Below are positions 11,562 to 23,596 of a stretch of 64,000 nt of DNA, piece after piece. Each line of letters begins with the position of its first letter. Within the stretch, counting starts at the first letter, position 1. Under the pieces are notes generated by a model. It saw only the letters and a program-made list of their open reading frames with translations. It searched no databases and was not told the DNA's origin. This DNA is from Dryas octopetala (lineage: Eukaryota; Streptophyta; Magnoliopsida; Rosales; Rosaceae). The stretch covers positions 30,056,698 through 30,120,697 of the forward strand of contig OY992833.1 in NCBI GenBank assembly GCA_963921425.1, given 5' to 3'. Both the position numbers and the translations under genes were made by a program.

Positions 11562-14500
11562 ATGCATCACCACCTCGTTCTGATTATTGAGAACCCTCTA
11601 AACGACGCCGAATATCTCCTCGTGAGACAGACGCGGCCACCGAAATTCAACGATGAGGAGTACGACTCGTACGTTGATTCCGATCTCTGGGACTTGCCCT
11701 CCGCGCAATTGAACCTTCTAGAAGGACAATCCGAGCCCTCAATTGCAGTGAAAGGCGCAGAGTCGTGCTCAGAGAAGATCGAGTTGACAAAATTCGATAT
11801 CGGTTCGGCTCTCAGTCAGGTATTTGTGAATTTTTATCGTTGCATTGCTGATTTTGATTGGGAATTTCGGATTTTATCACTTATATTTATTAGTTTAATA
11901 GGTTTTGGAACAAGTAGGGTTTAAGGCAGCTGATGGTGGAGATTGGAGGTTCTGGAAGTATGTGGAGGAAGCTCAATTTGGGCCTGGGCCGCCCATTAAT
12001 TCGGTGTTTTTTAGGGGAAAATTGGTAGCTGCTGGTCAAAATTTACAAGGTTTGCTTATATCAGTGTCGCTTTAGCATTTATTTATTTATTTTAACTTAA
12101 TATAATATATAGTTAAATTGCTCTGATTGCTGAACTTGTTCGATTTTATTTCCTCTCGTTGCTTGGGTTTGATAAAATATTTTTTAACACTGAAGTATAG
12201 TTCAGCGGGGACATAAATATATGAGTAAACTTAGACGAACTGGTAGTTTTATGTCTAAAAGATTAGGCAAATCCAGTAGTTCATGTAATTTAAGCCGTGT
12301 CGAGAACTTCAAAATGGTAACAAATGTGTTATTTTGTTAAGAAATATGCAACTTATGTTAAGGTTCACATGCAGAGTCTTTTAAGTGGATGTCCATCCAA
12401 AGCTGTCTAAGCTGGCTTGTGGAAGTGAAACCAAGCAGTGATCGTGTGGGGCCTTTGATAGTTACTGGTCTTCTAAATGAATCTTTACAATCAAGAGAGT
12501 TGAAAATCCCATCCACCTTACATTACCAGGTTAGCTGTGTTTTGACTTACTGCAATTTTCTAGTTGGATTGAATGTACCACAATAAGCAACAAGGATGAA
12601 GTACTTGGAAGTAGTGATAAGGAAGCTTAACTCCTTGGAGTTACTAGAATGGTTTGGAATGGTCTTTATCAAGCATTACAGATTCAGATCTGTGTTTACG
12701 TTCTTGTAGAAACTCTCTTCATTGTCCTTTACATGCAGCGTATTAATATATCTTTTGTAGGTTAAAGACTTATTCTCAATTTCAGGAGTATCCTCCCGGT
12801 GTTGTACTTGTACCTATGGGAAGCAGGACAGCAAATCCTTTTTGTACAACAAACCTGGTTGTTTTTGCACCTAAAAGCACTTCAAATGACAGTGGGAAGA
12901 ATGGTTTTATCGCTTCTGGAGATGCATTGATAGTGGATCCAGGGTGCCGGTCTGAATTCCATGAAGAGGTATGACATTTTAGTTTGTTCTGCTGAGGTTT
13001 TGCTCCACTGCCTCTGAAAAATGGTTTAGTGTTAGCCTTCTAGTGCAAAGTCTTGTAATGGATTCTTTGATAAATTTTTTATGATCAGCTCACACAAGTT
13101 GTAGCTGCTTTGCCAAGAAAGTTAGTTGTCTTTGTTACTCATCACCATCGTGATCATGTGGATGGTAAGTTAGTTTTTGTAAAACTAGGAAAATTTAGGA
13201 TAAGCCATCCTTTTATTTAACTTTTGTGTTTGGCCAAATTAAATTGATGTGTGGACATTTGTTCTTTTTCTTTTCCCAGGTCTTTCAGTTATTCAACGTT
13301 GCAATCCTGATGCTACTTTATTAGCACATGAAAATACCATGCGACGCATTGGGAAAGGTTGCAATTGGAACATTTTGTGTTTCCATTCCATGTCTGACTA
13401 TTTAATAATGTCATACTATAATTGAATGTTTCAACATTTATAATTCTCTGACCATAATTTTGTTTTCTTCTTTTATGAACGCCTTTTATTTTTCATCTTT
13501 CTATTATTATTTGTTCTACTCTTCTTAAGGTCTGCTTAGGAACTTATACTTATCTTTGGTTGTACATATGATAGATGACTGGTCTCTTGGCTTTACTGAA
13601 ATTTCTGGAACTGAAGAGATTTGCATTGGTGGCCAGCGATTGACTGTCATTTTTTCTCCGGTATTGCTCCAATTTTTTTATTCAAAACCAAATCATATTT
13701 ATGACAGGAATTGTAACAGAGCAAGAAACCCTACCACATTCCTTTTTTCTCTCTTGGAAGTTCAATATTTGACGTGAACCATTAGAAGCTCACTTGTTTT
13801 CAGATACTCTTAGGCTAGACTGGCTAGTTATCTTTCCATTACTCTAATTCAAGTTATTTACTGTTCAGTTACTCTTATATGTTTTCTATAATATTAGCTC
13901 CAATGACTTATAGTTTCTTAAGAAAAAGCATAATCAAGGTTTCAGTTTCATATTTTTGGCTAATATTTTGATTTAGTGTTTATTAATTTAATCTTTCTAT
14001 TTGATATAGCTTCTGAAATTTAATCTGATATGAAACCTAGTTCTCTATTGGTTTCTCTGAGAAAAACAATTCTTTTAATCAGGGACATACAGATGGCCAT
14101 ATGGCGCTGCTTCATGCCAGTACTCACTCATTGATTGTTGGTGATCATTGTGTGGGGTAAGATAGAATAGAATTCTGCTTTGCTATGAGTGCCCTAACCT
14201 ATGATTTGATTTGCAGAATCTGAGTAAAGACTATTCTATTATGTTTTGAAATTATAAAAGAAGAAAATAACTTAGGTAGACTGTAACACACTATGAAATT
14301 TCTTCAAAAACAGTGTCAAATCGTGAAGTAATGCTTCAGCTTGCATTAAACTATGCTTCAATCCACAGGCTCAGTTAATTCCAAGGAGTACAAAAACAGT
14401 AGAATAGTACAATAATTACAGATGGGATAAATTAATTAACAATGAAAAAAAAGCATAAATTATATATGAACAAGATAATTTTTTGACAAAGTTATTTTTT

Positions 14501-16323
14501 CTTTTCTTTTCTTTTTTGCGTTGTAAAATTTGTGTTCGATAATGAATGAGGCCCCTAGGCTGAAAATTTTCTAATTGTGGTGTTTATACCTCATATGCAC
14601 TCACACCAATGAGCATGAATCTTGAAAACCTGAGCCTTCTTGTTTACGTTTCTAGCCTTTTGCACAAACCTGACTAGGTTTAAAATAAAATGAAAACAGA
14701 CCATGAACAGTGTATCTGCTGTTCTGATTTGTATTTATATTATAGGAAATTTCAGTTTTTATTCTTAGACTTAGGTTTTTATTATACATCTGGTGTTTTT
14801 GTCTGCTGGGGCTGCTCTGCTAAAAACAACTCTGGTTTGTTTCAGTCAAGGTAGTGCTCTGCTGGATGTTACTTCCGGGGGAAATATGGCTGTAAGTTCA
14901 TTAAAAAGTCCTATTCATGGTATATTATTACTTCATTTAATTTCCTCTAGCCTAATTGACGAGAGTGGCATGACGCACTATACCAGAAAAAATAAAAAGA
15001 AAAAAGAAAGAAGCATACTAATGATTGAATGGTAGAGCAGAGATTAAGAATTATGGTGTATGTTACATGCTATGTTGGTTTAGCATCTTCACTTTGCTAT
15101 AATTAAATGCATATAAATATGTTTGTTTTTCTTACCACCTGCAGGATTACTTTCAATCAACTTACAAATTTATGGAACTTTCCCCACATGCTTTGATCCC
15201 CATGCATGGGAGAGTTAATCTTTGGCCAAAGCACATGCTTTGTGGATATCTCAAGTATGAAACATAATCCCCCCCCCCCCCCCCCCCCCCTTCCCCTTTT
15301 TCCTTTTTCCTTTTTGTGTGTTTGGTAAAATCATCATCACTGTTCTTGGCCAGAAACCATGATTCAAGAAAACATCATAGCACTGTATTAAATGTAATCA
15401 GACGGATGAGTCTTACTTTTCAGGAACCGCAGAGGTAGAGAAAGTTCCATCTTGAAAGCAATAGACAATGGAGCAGAAACATTATTTGACATAGTTGCAA
15501 ACGTATATTCTGAGGTTGATCGTAGATTTTGGATTCCTGCTTCATCAAATGTGAGGCTTCATGTGGATCATCTAGCCCAGCAAGATAAGTTACCAAAGGT
15601 AACATTTTCCAGGTTTCATGACATAATCTCTTTCCTTGGCTCTATATCAATGCAAATTAACATGCATATGGATGGTTGAGTTGGGTAGCTCCCGTACACA
15701 TAATGCTGCAAGCATACACATATTAAATCCAAATTCAAACAATTCCATTTAAGGTGTGCAGGGATTCTCTTTAGAAACTTTCCATTGCAGTTTGGTTGCA
15801 TTTCCTGACAAGGTGGGTAAATTATGAGCTTGGAAGCTGCTCTCTCTTTGGCCCACTCAAAAACTACCTTTAGGTTGGACTACTTTCCTTCCATTTTGCC
15901 CCTTAACTTATATTGATTTTTATGATATAACTCCATTTGCAAGTTAGTTCAATATAACCCCATCTGCAACTTCATTGAATCCTTGACATATATAGAGCCC
16001 AGACAAAGAATTTTGAATTCTATAATATATGTCCATCATTATTAATATCAGCATCAGAGAACAAAACATTACTTGCAATATTGATAATGAATTCAAGTGG
16101 GGCTTAATAAATCTTGCTGCATTACTCCATGTAGGAATTTTTTATTCAAAAGTTCCAGAAAACTTGTGGGTTGCATTTCTTCTCTCGATGGATGTGGGCA
16201 TACCTTAGTAGCGGTGTCCAATCAAAGTTTCGGAAGCCAAGGATATCTCAGTTTTTTGTTGGAGGTGTGGTGGCTAGCTTCGCAGTGTTGTACTTGTTTA
16301 AAAATAGGCTTACTTCCAAGTAA
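11562..16323 (+). CDS. Metallo-beta-lactamase-fold hydrolase (LACTB2/At4g33540 type), 525 aa
   Basis: Twelve exons can be read: 11562-11819, 11902-12049, 12375-12529, 12786-12968, 13089-13164, 13280-13357, 13575-13660, 14083-14156, 14846-14891, 15145-15254, 15424-15598 and 16135-16323. All introns are GT-AG and the total (1578 nt) stays in frame. The metal-binding set is complete: THHHRDHVDG (residues 265-274, the HxHxDH motif), GHTDGH (329-334), VGDHC with Asp 349, and MHGR with His 389. The N-terminal 180 residues resemble the Nudix-like leader of the plant orthologues. The last exon ends with a hydrophobic segment (about 501-518, FFVGGVVASFAVLYLF) and a short basic tail, which looks like a tail anchor. 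Animal relatives cleave RNA or act on acyl conjugates; the plant substrate is not known to me. Intron 10 contains a run of 22 C. Confidence 0.88.
15269..15290 (+). repeat. Poly(C) tract, 22 bases
   Basis: An uninterrupted run of 22 C lies in intron 10 of the metallo-beta-lactamase gene, 15 bp after the splice donor, and is followed by T/C-rich sequence up to about 15316. The opposite strand is a G run able to form a quadruplex. Homopolymer length is hard to sequence, so the exact count is uncertain. Confidence 0.85.
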
Positions 16324-17185
16324 GACCCTTCATTGCTTTTTTTTAGAGTAATTGCCAGGATCAGGAACATGCTGTGTGTTGATAAGATTATATGAAGTTA
16401 AAAATAAAGAGTAATGGTTGACATTCTTTTTCAGTTCTTTTGTCTGTTAATCGCAACCAAAAATCCAATCCTACCCCGATCCGTCAGTCCATGACCCATG
16501 ACCACCGTTAACGGTTTGTTGTTGCTCAAAAGAATTACGATCCTTGCTGGTTGTCGTGAGACCGAGTCAGGATTCATGACATGCATGATTGTGGATCATG
16601 ACGGACTTATTTGCTCAGCTAACTTCAAAATAAATAAATAAGTATCTTAATCCAATTTTACCAAGGAAAAACTGGGAAAAAAAGAAGAAGTTAGAATCAC
16701 CTTCTCAATTGGTATTCTCTCTCCCCTCGAAATCCAATTACCCAAATATGGACAAAAAGTGATATAATATTTAAATACAATTCCGTCCCAAAAAAATATA
16801 ATTTGTTTAATTTCAATGGCGGTTATATGCCCTTTTGAATCTATTTCCATTTCTAAAACCAAACACATGATATCGATGACCTTTGCTCCATGCTCTCTAC
16901 TTATGCGGGTGAACCCCATGGGCCATGGACCATGATATCCCATTCTATCATCACGTTTTCAGGGTTGTGATGGCACATCTCATGTGCTCTCTCTTGCTTC
17001 TGATCAAAACGTTTTAGGCCTACCCATTTCTCAACCACACTCTTTTGCTCCTTGGTACAACTGAAGAGTACGTCCCTCACACATCATTTCAGTTCTCACA
17101 TATGAACATGAACTATATAATTATCAGGCTCCTTGTTTTAAGTTTTCACCCACACAACGAGAAGCACATACACAAACATACAGAG
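16324..17185. other. Intergenic DNA and promoter of the first GT14 gene
   Basis: This holds the 3' end of the metallo-beta-lactamase transcript and the upstream region of the first glycosyltransferase. A 98-codon minus-strand frame at 16647-16943 matches nothing I recognise and is probably chance. No repeat structure was seen. Confidence 0.45.
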
Positions 17186-18456
17186 ATGAAGCAGGGCAAG
17201 CTCACCCCGTTTGTCAAAACCACCATCACACTCTCTTTGACCATGGCATTTTTCGTTTTCGTTCTTGGCATGTTCATTAGCGATCACACTAAGAAATTCA
17301 TAAGCTCATCAGAGGACTTCTTCCCTCAGCTGAAGACACTTTCTGCACTCTCACCTTGGCCTTCCTATGCACATTATTCTCAGTGCAACTTTTCTTTGTC
17401 CTCTCATTTACTGCCTCTAAGAGGATCATTGAGAGACTACATAGCTCCCAAGGAGCTATGGCATTCCATGAGTGATAAGGAGCTAATCTGGCGAGCTTCT
17501 ATGGTGCCACAAGTCATGGAGTACCCCTATAATCGAACACCAAAAGTGGCATTCATGTTCCTAACAAAGGGACCATTGCCATTGGCACCACTTTGGGAAA
17601 GGTTTTTCAGGGGACATGAAGGCCTCTACTCAATCTATCTCCATGCAGGACCCGACTTCAATGACCAGCCGCCGGAGTCCTCAGTGTTTTACAAGCGAAG
17701 GATACCAAGCAAGGTCACAACTTTATCTCCTACTTCCAAAAAGAACCCAATTGACATTAATGTTTATGCAATTAAATTCACAATTTCTTCAAAATGTATG
17801 ATGTGCAGGCAGTTGATTGGGGAAAGCCAACAATGGTTGAGGCAGAGAGGCGACTATTAGCCAATGCCTTACTTGATTTCTCCAATGAGAGATTTGTGCT
17901 GCTCTCTGAATCATGCATACCTCTATTCAATTTCACCACAGTCTACAACTACCTTGTCAACTCCAACCACAGTTTTGTTGGCTCATTTGATGACCCAAGA
18001 AACACTGGTCGTGGGCGTTACAACAGGCAAATGTGGCCAACCGTGACATTGTCAGATTGGCGCAAGGGCTCACAGTGGTTTGAAATTCACAGAAAGCTTG
18101 CCATAGAGATAGTATCCGATGTGAGATACTACTTAACATTTAAGGACCTTTGCCAGCCACCTTGCTACATGGATGAGCACTACTTGGCAACTTTTGTGAC
18201 CAAAGTTGGGCAGGGGATGAACTCAAACAGGAGCCTTACCTGGGTTGATTGGTCCAGAGCTGGCTCACACCCTACAACGTTTGCGAGGAAAGATGTGACA
18301 GAAACATTTCTGAATCGGTTGAGACATAGGTTTGATTCTAATTGTACTTATAATGGTGGCATGAGTTCCATTTGCTTCCTCTTTGCTAGGAAATTTCATC
18401 CAAGCACACTAGAGCCTTTGCTAAAAATGGGTCCGGCTCTGTTTGGATTTAACTAA
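17186..18456 (+). CDS. GT14 (BC10-like, core-2/I-branching) glycosyltransferase, copy 1, 391 aa
   Basis: There are two exons, 17186-17713 and 17809-18456, joined by a 95-bp GT-AG intron. I start at MKQGKLTP because it precedes a single signal-anchor helix (about residues 10-32), as in type II Golgi enzymes; an in-frame ATG at 17045 would add a long unrelated leader. Family motifs are [18 protein letters not shown] and [11 protein letters not shown] in exon 1, then [32 protein letters not shown] and RSLTWVDWS in exon 2. Members are Golgi glycosyltransferases of the former DUF266 group; rice BC10 affects cell-wall cellulose and arabinogalactan proteins. The donor and acceptor are not known for this gene. 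It is the most divergent of the three copies. Confidence 0.9.
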
Positions 18457-19939
18457 CACCTAGAGAATGAACCAGCTTCTTATATAACACAGAGAGATTT
18501 TTAACTAGTTTGAACTTTGCACTTATATATGATCAGAAGAACAATTGAGTGACTCAGTTTGCATAGAGAAACTTAAAACAATTGTAGTTTTGTTTTTTTG
18601 CTGGGACAATTTGTCATCTCTCATTAGGGGCAATAGCTAGAGATATCAGGGACATCAAGTTTGGAGCTTTTGCCAGCTTAGATGTCCTAATTGTATGCAT
18701 GTTTCTATCATTTAATTACTATATATGGGATCAGGAAAATTCTAGAAGGCAAAGTTGAATTGGAAATGGTGTTGAGCTTATTACTTGGGGGATAAAAAGT
18801 GGTAACTGGGTTGGGTGAAAAGGAACCGCGTGGAGCTGTTGGCAAGAAGTAGAAGAACAAGTCATCATCCTTAGTCATTCCTCAATTAAAGCAAAGATTA
18901 AAGATAGAGAGGTAATGGGTGATCAGTTGACTGGCAGAAGAGCCTTCCTGCAGTTTGCATTTCACCGCTTGTTTTGCAACAATCAATATCACACATCAAT
19001 TAATCAAGGAGTAAAGGACCAGGAGGAATCCTTATCTAAAGTCTCCGTATAGGGATGGATAAGCCACCATAATAGAATGGACCAGAGAGACCAGTTTTAA
19101 GTTTTAACTTAGCTTTGAATTCGGAATTTTCTTAATTAGTCACAAGTCTATGTTGGCATGTCGGCATGGGTAAAAAATTCTCATTTCAAAGACCAAAAAA
19201 GTGTATGCGTGTGCATGGCATCCATCCCATCATATATATTCCGCAAATCATGCTTTTTATTATATTGAATCATTGACAAGTCATCAAGCAAAATACTAAT
19301 TAGTAGGCTTAGTCCTTTCACTATACAATCTCTTTATATTATTTTTTTTTCTTTGACCGGAATCTTCTTACATTACTTGAGTCATCATGATTCCAACTTA
19401 TTTGTTTGGCACAAGATTTGTTACCATGTATTCTTTATTCCTGAAATACCCTTTTGCTATAAGAACGGATATGAATGGAACAAAAAAAGAAATTAATTAT
19501 GAACCAATTAATAGTATTTCTTTAAAAAATCGGGAAAATCTAGGTACCCTCGTCATGATGAAACAAATTAACTGGTAATCAGTCTTAGTATTCGGTGCGC
19601 AATGAAGAGTCATTTCACCAAAAGAAATTACAGGTGGAGCATAAATTGGTGAAATTGAACTTTCATCTTTGCAAAATCAAAAAAATAAAATGAAACACGC
19701 TATTTCCTATTGCAGACAAATCGAAATGGAGGGGCTTCCAGCCCCTCCCCTACGGTAGCTAGAAAGTCATCAGCAGCATACATACATATATATCTGCTTG
19801 CGTTTCAGATTTCTTTGCTTTGATTCTTTGTTGTTTCATATTTTCTCAGTTGGTCCTCTTGTGATCTCCAACTTTTTGGTGATCAAGAATTGAAGTTTTG
19901 TTGTAAATATTTACAATAATCAATCTCTCTTTTTCTAAA
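18457..19939. other. Intergenic DNA between GT14 copies 1 and 2, with the copy 2 promoter
   Basis: No gene is seen. From about 19600 the sequence shares blocks with 24590-25025, upstream of GT14 copy 3: AATGAAGAGTCA, CACCAAAAGAAA, a GCAGCAT block and GTTTCAGATTTCTTTG. The proximal promoter was therefore duplicated with the gene. Confidence 0.6.
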
Positions 19940-21787
19940 ATGAAGAATCAAAATCTAAACCCATTAAGCCTCTTTTCAAAACCCTTGAATGGCCAACTCC
20001 AACTCCTCAAACTCCTCTCTTATTTCCTCCTCTTTGGTGGTGGTTTAACCCTTGGACTTATACTTGGCCTCTTGTGTCAGAAAGAGTACTCTTCATTTCC
20101 TCTTCAATCTTCAACTCCACCTCCTCAATCCTCCTTCTCAGCCACAACATCCAATATGAGCCACACTCGTATAGGATTGAAGGAATATCTGAAGCCCCCC
20201 AAGGTCTGGCACGACATGGACGATGTGGAATTGCTATGGAGAGCTTCCGTGACTCCTCGGATTCCGGAATATCCATTCCATCGAGTTCCCAAGGTTGCTT
20301 TCATGTTCTTGACAAAGGGTCCTGTTCTTTTGGCCCCATTGTGGGACAACTTCTTCAAAGGCCATCAAGGCTTGTACTCAATTTATGTGCACTCAAATCC
20401 ACCATACAATGCATCATCACACCCAGAAAGTCCTGTTTTTCATGGCAGAGGAATTCCTAGCAAGGTCAGTTTTTTGCTTGCTTCACATTGTTTGCATAAA
20501 TTTGTTATGTTTCTGTGATTTTGTTTGGACTTCAAATTCGTACATACTCAGGCTTCATAAATCATAACATAGATGATAGAATTAATTGAAGGAGTTACTA
20601 ATTGGGGATATGGGGGTAGTACAATACTACAATGTGATCTGCATTCTTTAGACTTGTATCTTTGGGGGGAAAAGGAGTTTTGAAAGGGACAAGTGAAAGT
20701 GTCTAGATATAGACTGTGACAATGTATAATATATTAATATGAAGTTGATTGACTAAAATGTTCAAACTAAATGGTTGTTGGCCAATGACTATTTGCTTGA
20801 TTAAGAGGGTGCCTACTCTTTTTAGTTTAGAGCTTAGACAAACTACCTACTTAGAGCACATATTTGGTATGGCACAGCTCATAATCAAATCAAGTGAAAT
20901 TGTAAATCCTTGGTTCGTGAACGATCACCTTCACTAATGTGGAGCATAACTTTCAGTAATGTAGTGACTATGCACACTTCATTAAATGTATTTATGCATA
21001 GTATAAACCAAAATGAACCACTTATTCAATTGCGTATCGTAGAATGTTACATTTTCTTCTAAATTGTTTAATGGTTTTGGTTGAGTATATTTTACATCGA
21101 AACGTAAATTCTTATCTTATAATATACTTTATATTTTACATTTTATTTCAGAAAGTAGAATGGGGACATACAAACATGATCGAAGCGGAGAGCCGGCTAC
21201 TGGCGAATGCTCTTCTTGACATCTCAAACCAACGTTTTGTTCTGCTCTCAGAATCATGCATCCCACTCTACAACTTCTCCACCATCTACTCTTACCTTTT
21301 AAACTCCAACCAAACTTTTGTTCAGGTCTATGACGATCCAGGCCCAGTTGGACGGGGCCGATACAGTGACAGTTACGGCCCACATATCTCACTGGCCCAA
21401 TGGAGGAAAGGATCCCAGTGGTTTGAAATGGATCGAGACCTTGCCATTGAAGTTGTATCGGATCGAAAATACTACCCAGTTTTCCAGAACTTGTGCAGAG
21501 GCTATTGCTTTGCAGATGAGCATTATTTGCCAACATATGTAAACATCAAATTTGGGGAAAGGAATTCAAATAGGAGTTTGACTTGGGTTGACTGGTCCAA
21601 GGGTGGGCCACACCCTTACGAGTTCATGAGCCCAAATGTGACGGTTGGGCTTTTGAATAGCATGAGGAGTGGGTATGGTGCTGGATGTGTATACAATGGA
21701 AGGAGGACAGATGTTTGTTTCTTGTTCGCCAGGAAGTTCCCTCCTGCTACTTTGGACAGCCTGCTCAGGTTCGTGCACTTCAACTGA
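19940..21787 (+). CDS. GT14 (BC10-like) glycosyltransferase, copy 2, 386 aa
   Basis: There are two exons, 19940-20464 and 21152-21787, with a GT-AG intron of 687 bp. The sum is 387 codons including the stop. The N-terminus (MKNQNLNPLSLFSKPLNGQL) is followed by a hydrophobic anchor (about residues 23-45) and a Ser/Pro-rich stem. Catalytic-domain motifs match copy 1: [49 protein letters not shown] and [12 protein letters not shown]. It is much closer to copy 3 than to copy 1, including the N-terminal anchor and the promoter, so copies 2 and 3 are the more recent duplication. The intron is at the same position in all three. A type II Golgi membrane protein is inferred. Confidence 0.9.
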
Positions 21788-22262
21788 TTGATGGATTCAT
21801 GATCGAATAATTTATTCATTGTTTCGATTGATCAAGTGTAGTGCAGTGCAGAGTACAAAATGAATATGGTCCTTCAACTTTCTAAGTTACCATAAGCTTT
21901 TTTCTTGTATCAACAAAAGCTAAAAAAAAAAAAAAAAACTTAAATAAGTTTGAAATAGCTTTAAATAGTCGCATATTCTTTGATTTATATGTATGAACTG
22001 TCAAACAGTTTTAATAATAAAATTGTATAAAAATGACTTCTTTTGGGACACGTATAAAAATGATATTATACAAAAGTACACAAATTTAGTATTATATTCA
22101 CTCTAATTTTGTTACTTATTGTTTTTCGGTTACAAACGTTGAATTTGTTTATCGGTTTCAATCGGCCCTATACAAAAAATATAAAGCTCAAGCCAAACTT
22201 ATGGGCAAATCAATAGAAATTAATGTGACGATCCAAAATAATTGCATTGTGGTATGTTAGAC
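21788..22262. other. 3' flank of GT14 copy 2
   Basis: The block around 21855 (AGTACAAAATGAATATGGTC) corresponds to about 27630-27650 downstream of copy 3, where a SINE has been inserted. The rest is AT-rich with a poly(A) run near 21922 and no recognisable gene. Confidence 0.5.
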
Positions 22263-22265
22263 TAA

Positions 22266-23593
22266 AGCTCCGTTTGGTATTGTTTTTTTAGGCTTAAAAT
22301 CACTTATTTTGACGATTTTTTTTCCAAACCCCGTTTGATAAAGCAATAAAGTCCAACTTTTTATTACAGCCTAAGGCCATTGGCAGCGATTTTAAGAAGC
22401 AGCTTCTTAGATGCTTTTGAAATTCACTTTGCGGAGAAACTGCACGGAACCGGTTGTTTTGTTTAATGAAATATTTGAAATGCCCAGAATGTCCTCATTA
22501 GGTTTAACAATTTACATCATTATATCACCCAACACCTTCTTTTCTCTTATGTTCTTCTTCGTCTATCTTTTGTTCTTCTTCCTCTTCCTCTCTCTTTTGC
22601 TATTCTTTTTCCATCTTCTTCTTCTTTATTCTATTGAAGTTCTTCCACTCTTTAAGCGCACAAAAATCTAGATAAATTTCTTATCTTTTTTAATTATCAA
22701 TTCTTCCCGTTCTCTTAAATTTTAGGGTTTATATAATCTATTGTTTTCTTTTCTTCTTAAAATCACTTGCTCTATGTTTTCCATCCTCTCTCCCACAACC
22801 CCAATACATTAATATCTCTTGATTTCAGAATTTGGAACTCCAATTGTCAAATTTTAATTTTGTTTAGATTTAAGTTTTTCATTTTTGAGTGATTTTTTAT
22901 TTTTAATTATGTTTTCATTTCTTTGTTTCTAACTTTCTATTATTCAGTTTTCCTTACGACTCATAATTACTCTTGAGCTCTCTCTAGGAGGATTCAATTT
23001 GACTGTGGTATTCCTATGAATTATCTAATATACTTCATATATAGTGATTGTGTATAGATTATTGAACTGGATTAGGAGCAATTAAGAAGGCATCTTTCAT
23101 ATGTTTTAAGTTCAGAACTTTAGTTTATCGCCTTTTAGGAGAGCTTGTCTGGTTTACAGTACTACATTGAAAAACTGCTATATTAATAGATTGATTCCAT
23201 GAAAACCAGATTAATAGATTGATAAACTATTATTTGTGGTCACGTTATATACCCCATGAAAATTATAAGAATTCTTGATGAACACGTATAATTTAAGTTT
23301 GTGGACTAATTACAAAGCAAATTTTCATGTATAAGTATGTAACTGGAAAATACTGCAGTGCAAGTATCTGTTATTTTTATCAAACAAATGAGTAAAATAT
23401 AGTTTAACATATTACGTCTATTTTAGTCATTTTACTTAGTTACATCACTTTAACATTAAAATTTATCAAATACAAAACAAATATTTTTATACTCAAAATA
23501 TTTTTAAGAATATAATTTATCAAATACTTCACTATTTTATTTCACAGCAGTTATTTTCACAACAGATTATTATCAGAGCACACCAAATTGGCC
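22266..23593. mobile_element. Non-autonomous PIF/Harbinger-like element
   Basis: The left end AGCTCCGTTTGGT and the right end ACACCAAATTGGCC form imperfect inverted repeats, each flanked by TAA (22263-22265 and 23594-23596), the Harbinger target. The right 250 bp share several blocks with the right end of the Harbinger fragment at 4990-5247: CAAACAAATGAGTAAAA, TCTATTTTAGTCATT and repeated TTCACAGCA. No transposase is encoded; the middle is a T/C-rich tract (22540-22650) and AT-rich sequence. It lies between GT14 copies 2 and 3, so it inserted after, or was placed by, the duplication. Confidence 0.6.
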
Positions 23594-23596
23594 TAA

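Noticed and set aside
16647..16943. 98-codon minus-strand open frame upstream of GT14 copy 1
   Set aside because: No recognisable domain, biased composition, and it overlaps the probable promoter; most likely chance.
17045..17185. In-frame upstream ATG for GT14 copy 1
   Set aside because: It would add 47 residues unlike the family and place the signal anchor far from the N-terminus; the ATG at 17186 fits the other copies.
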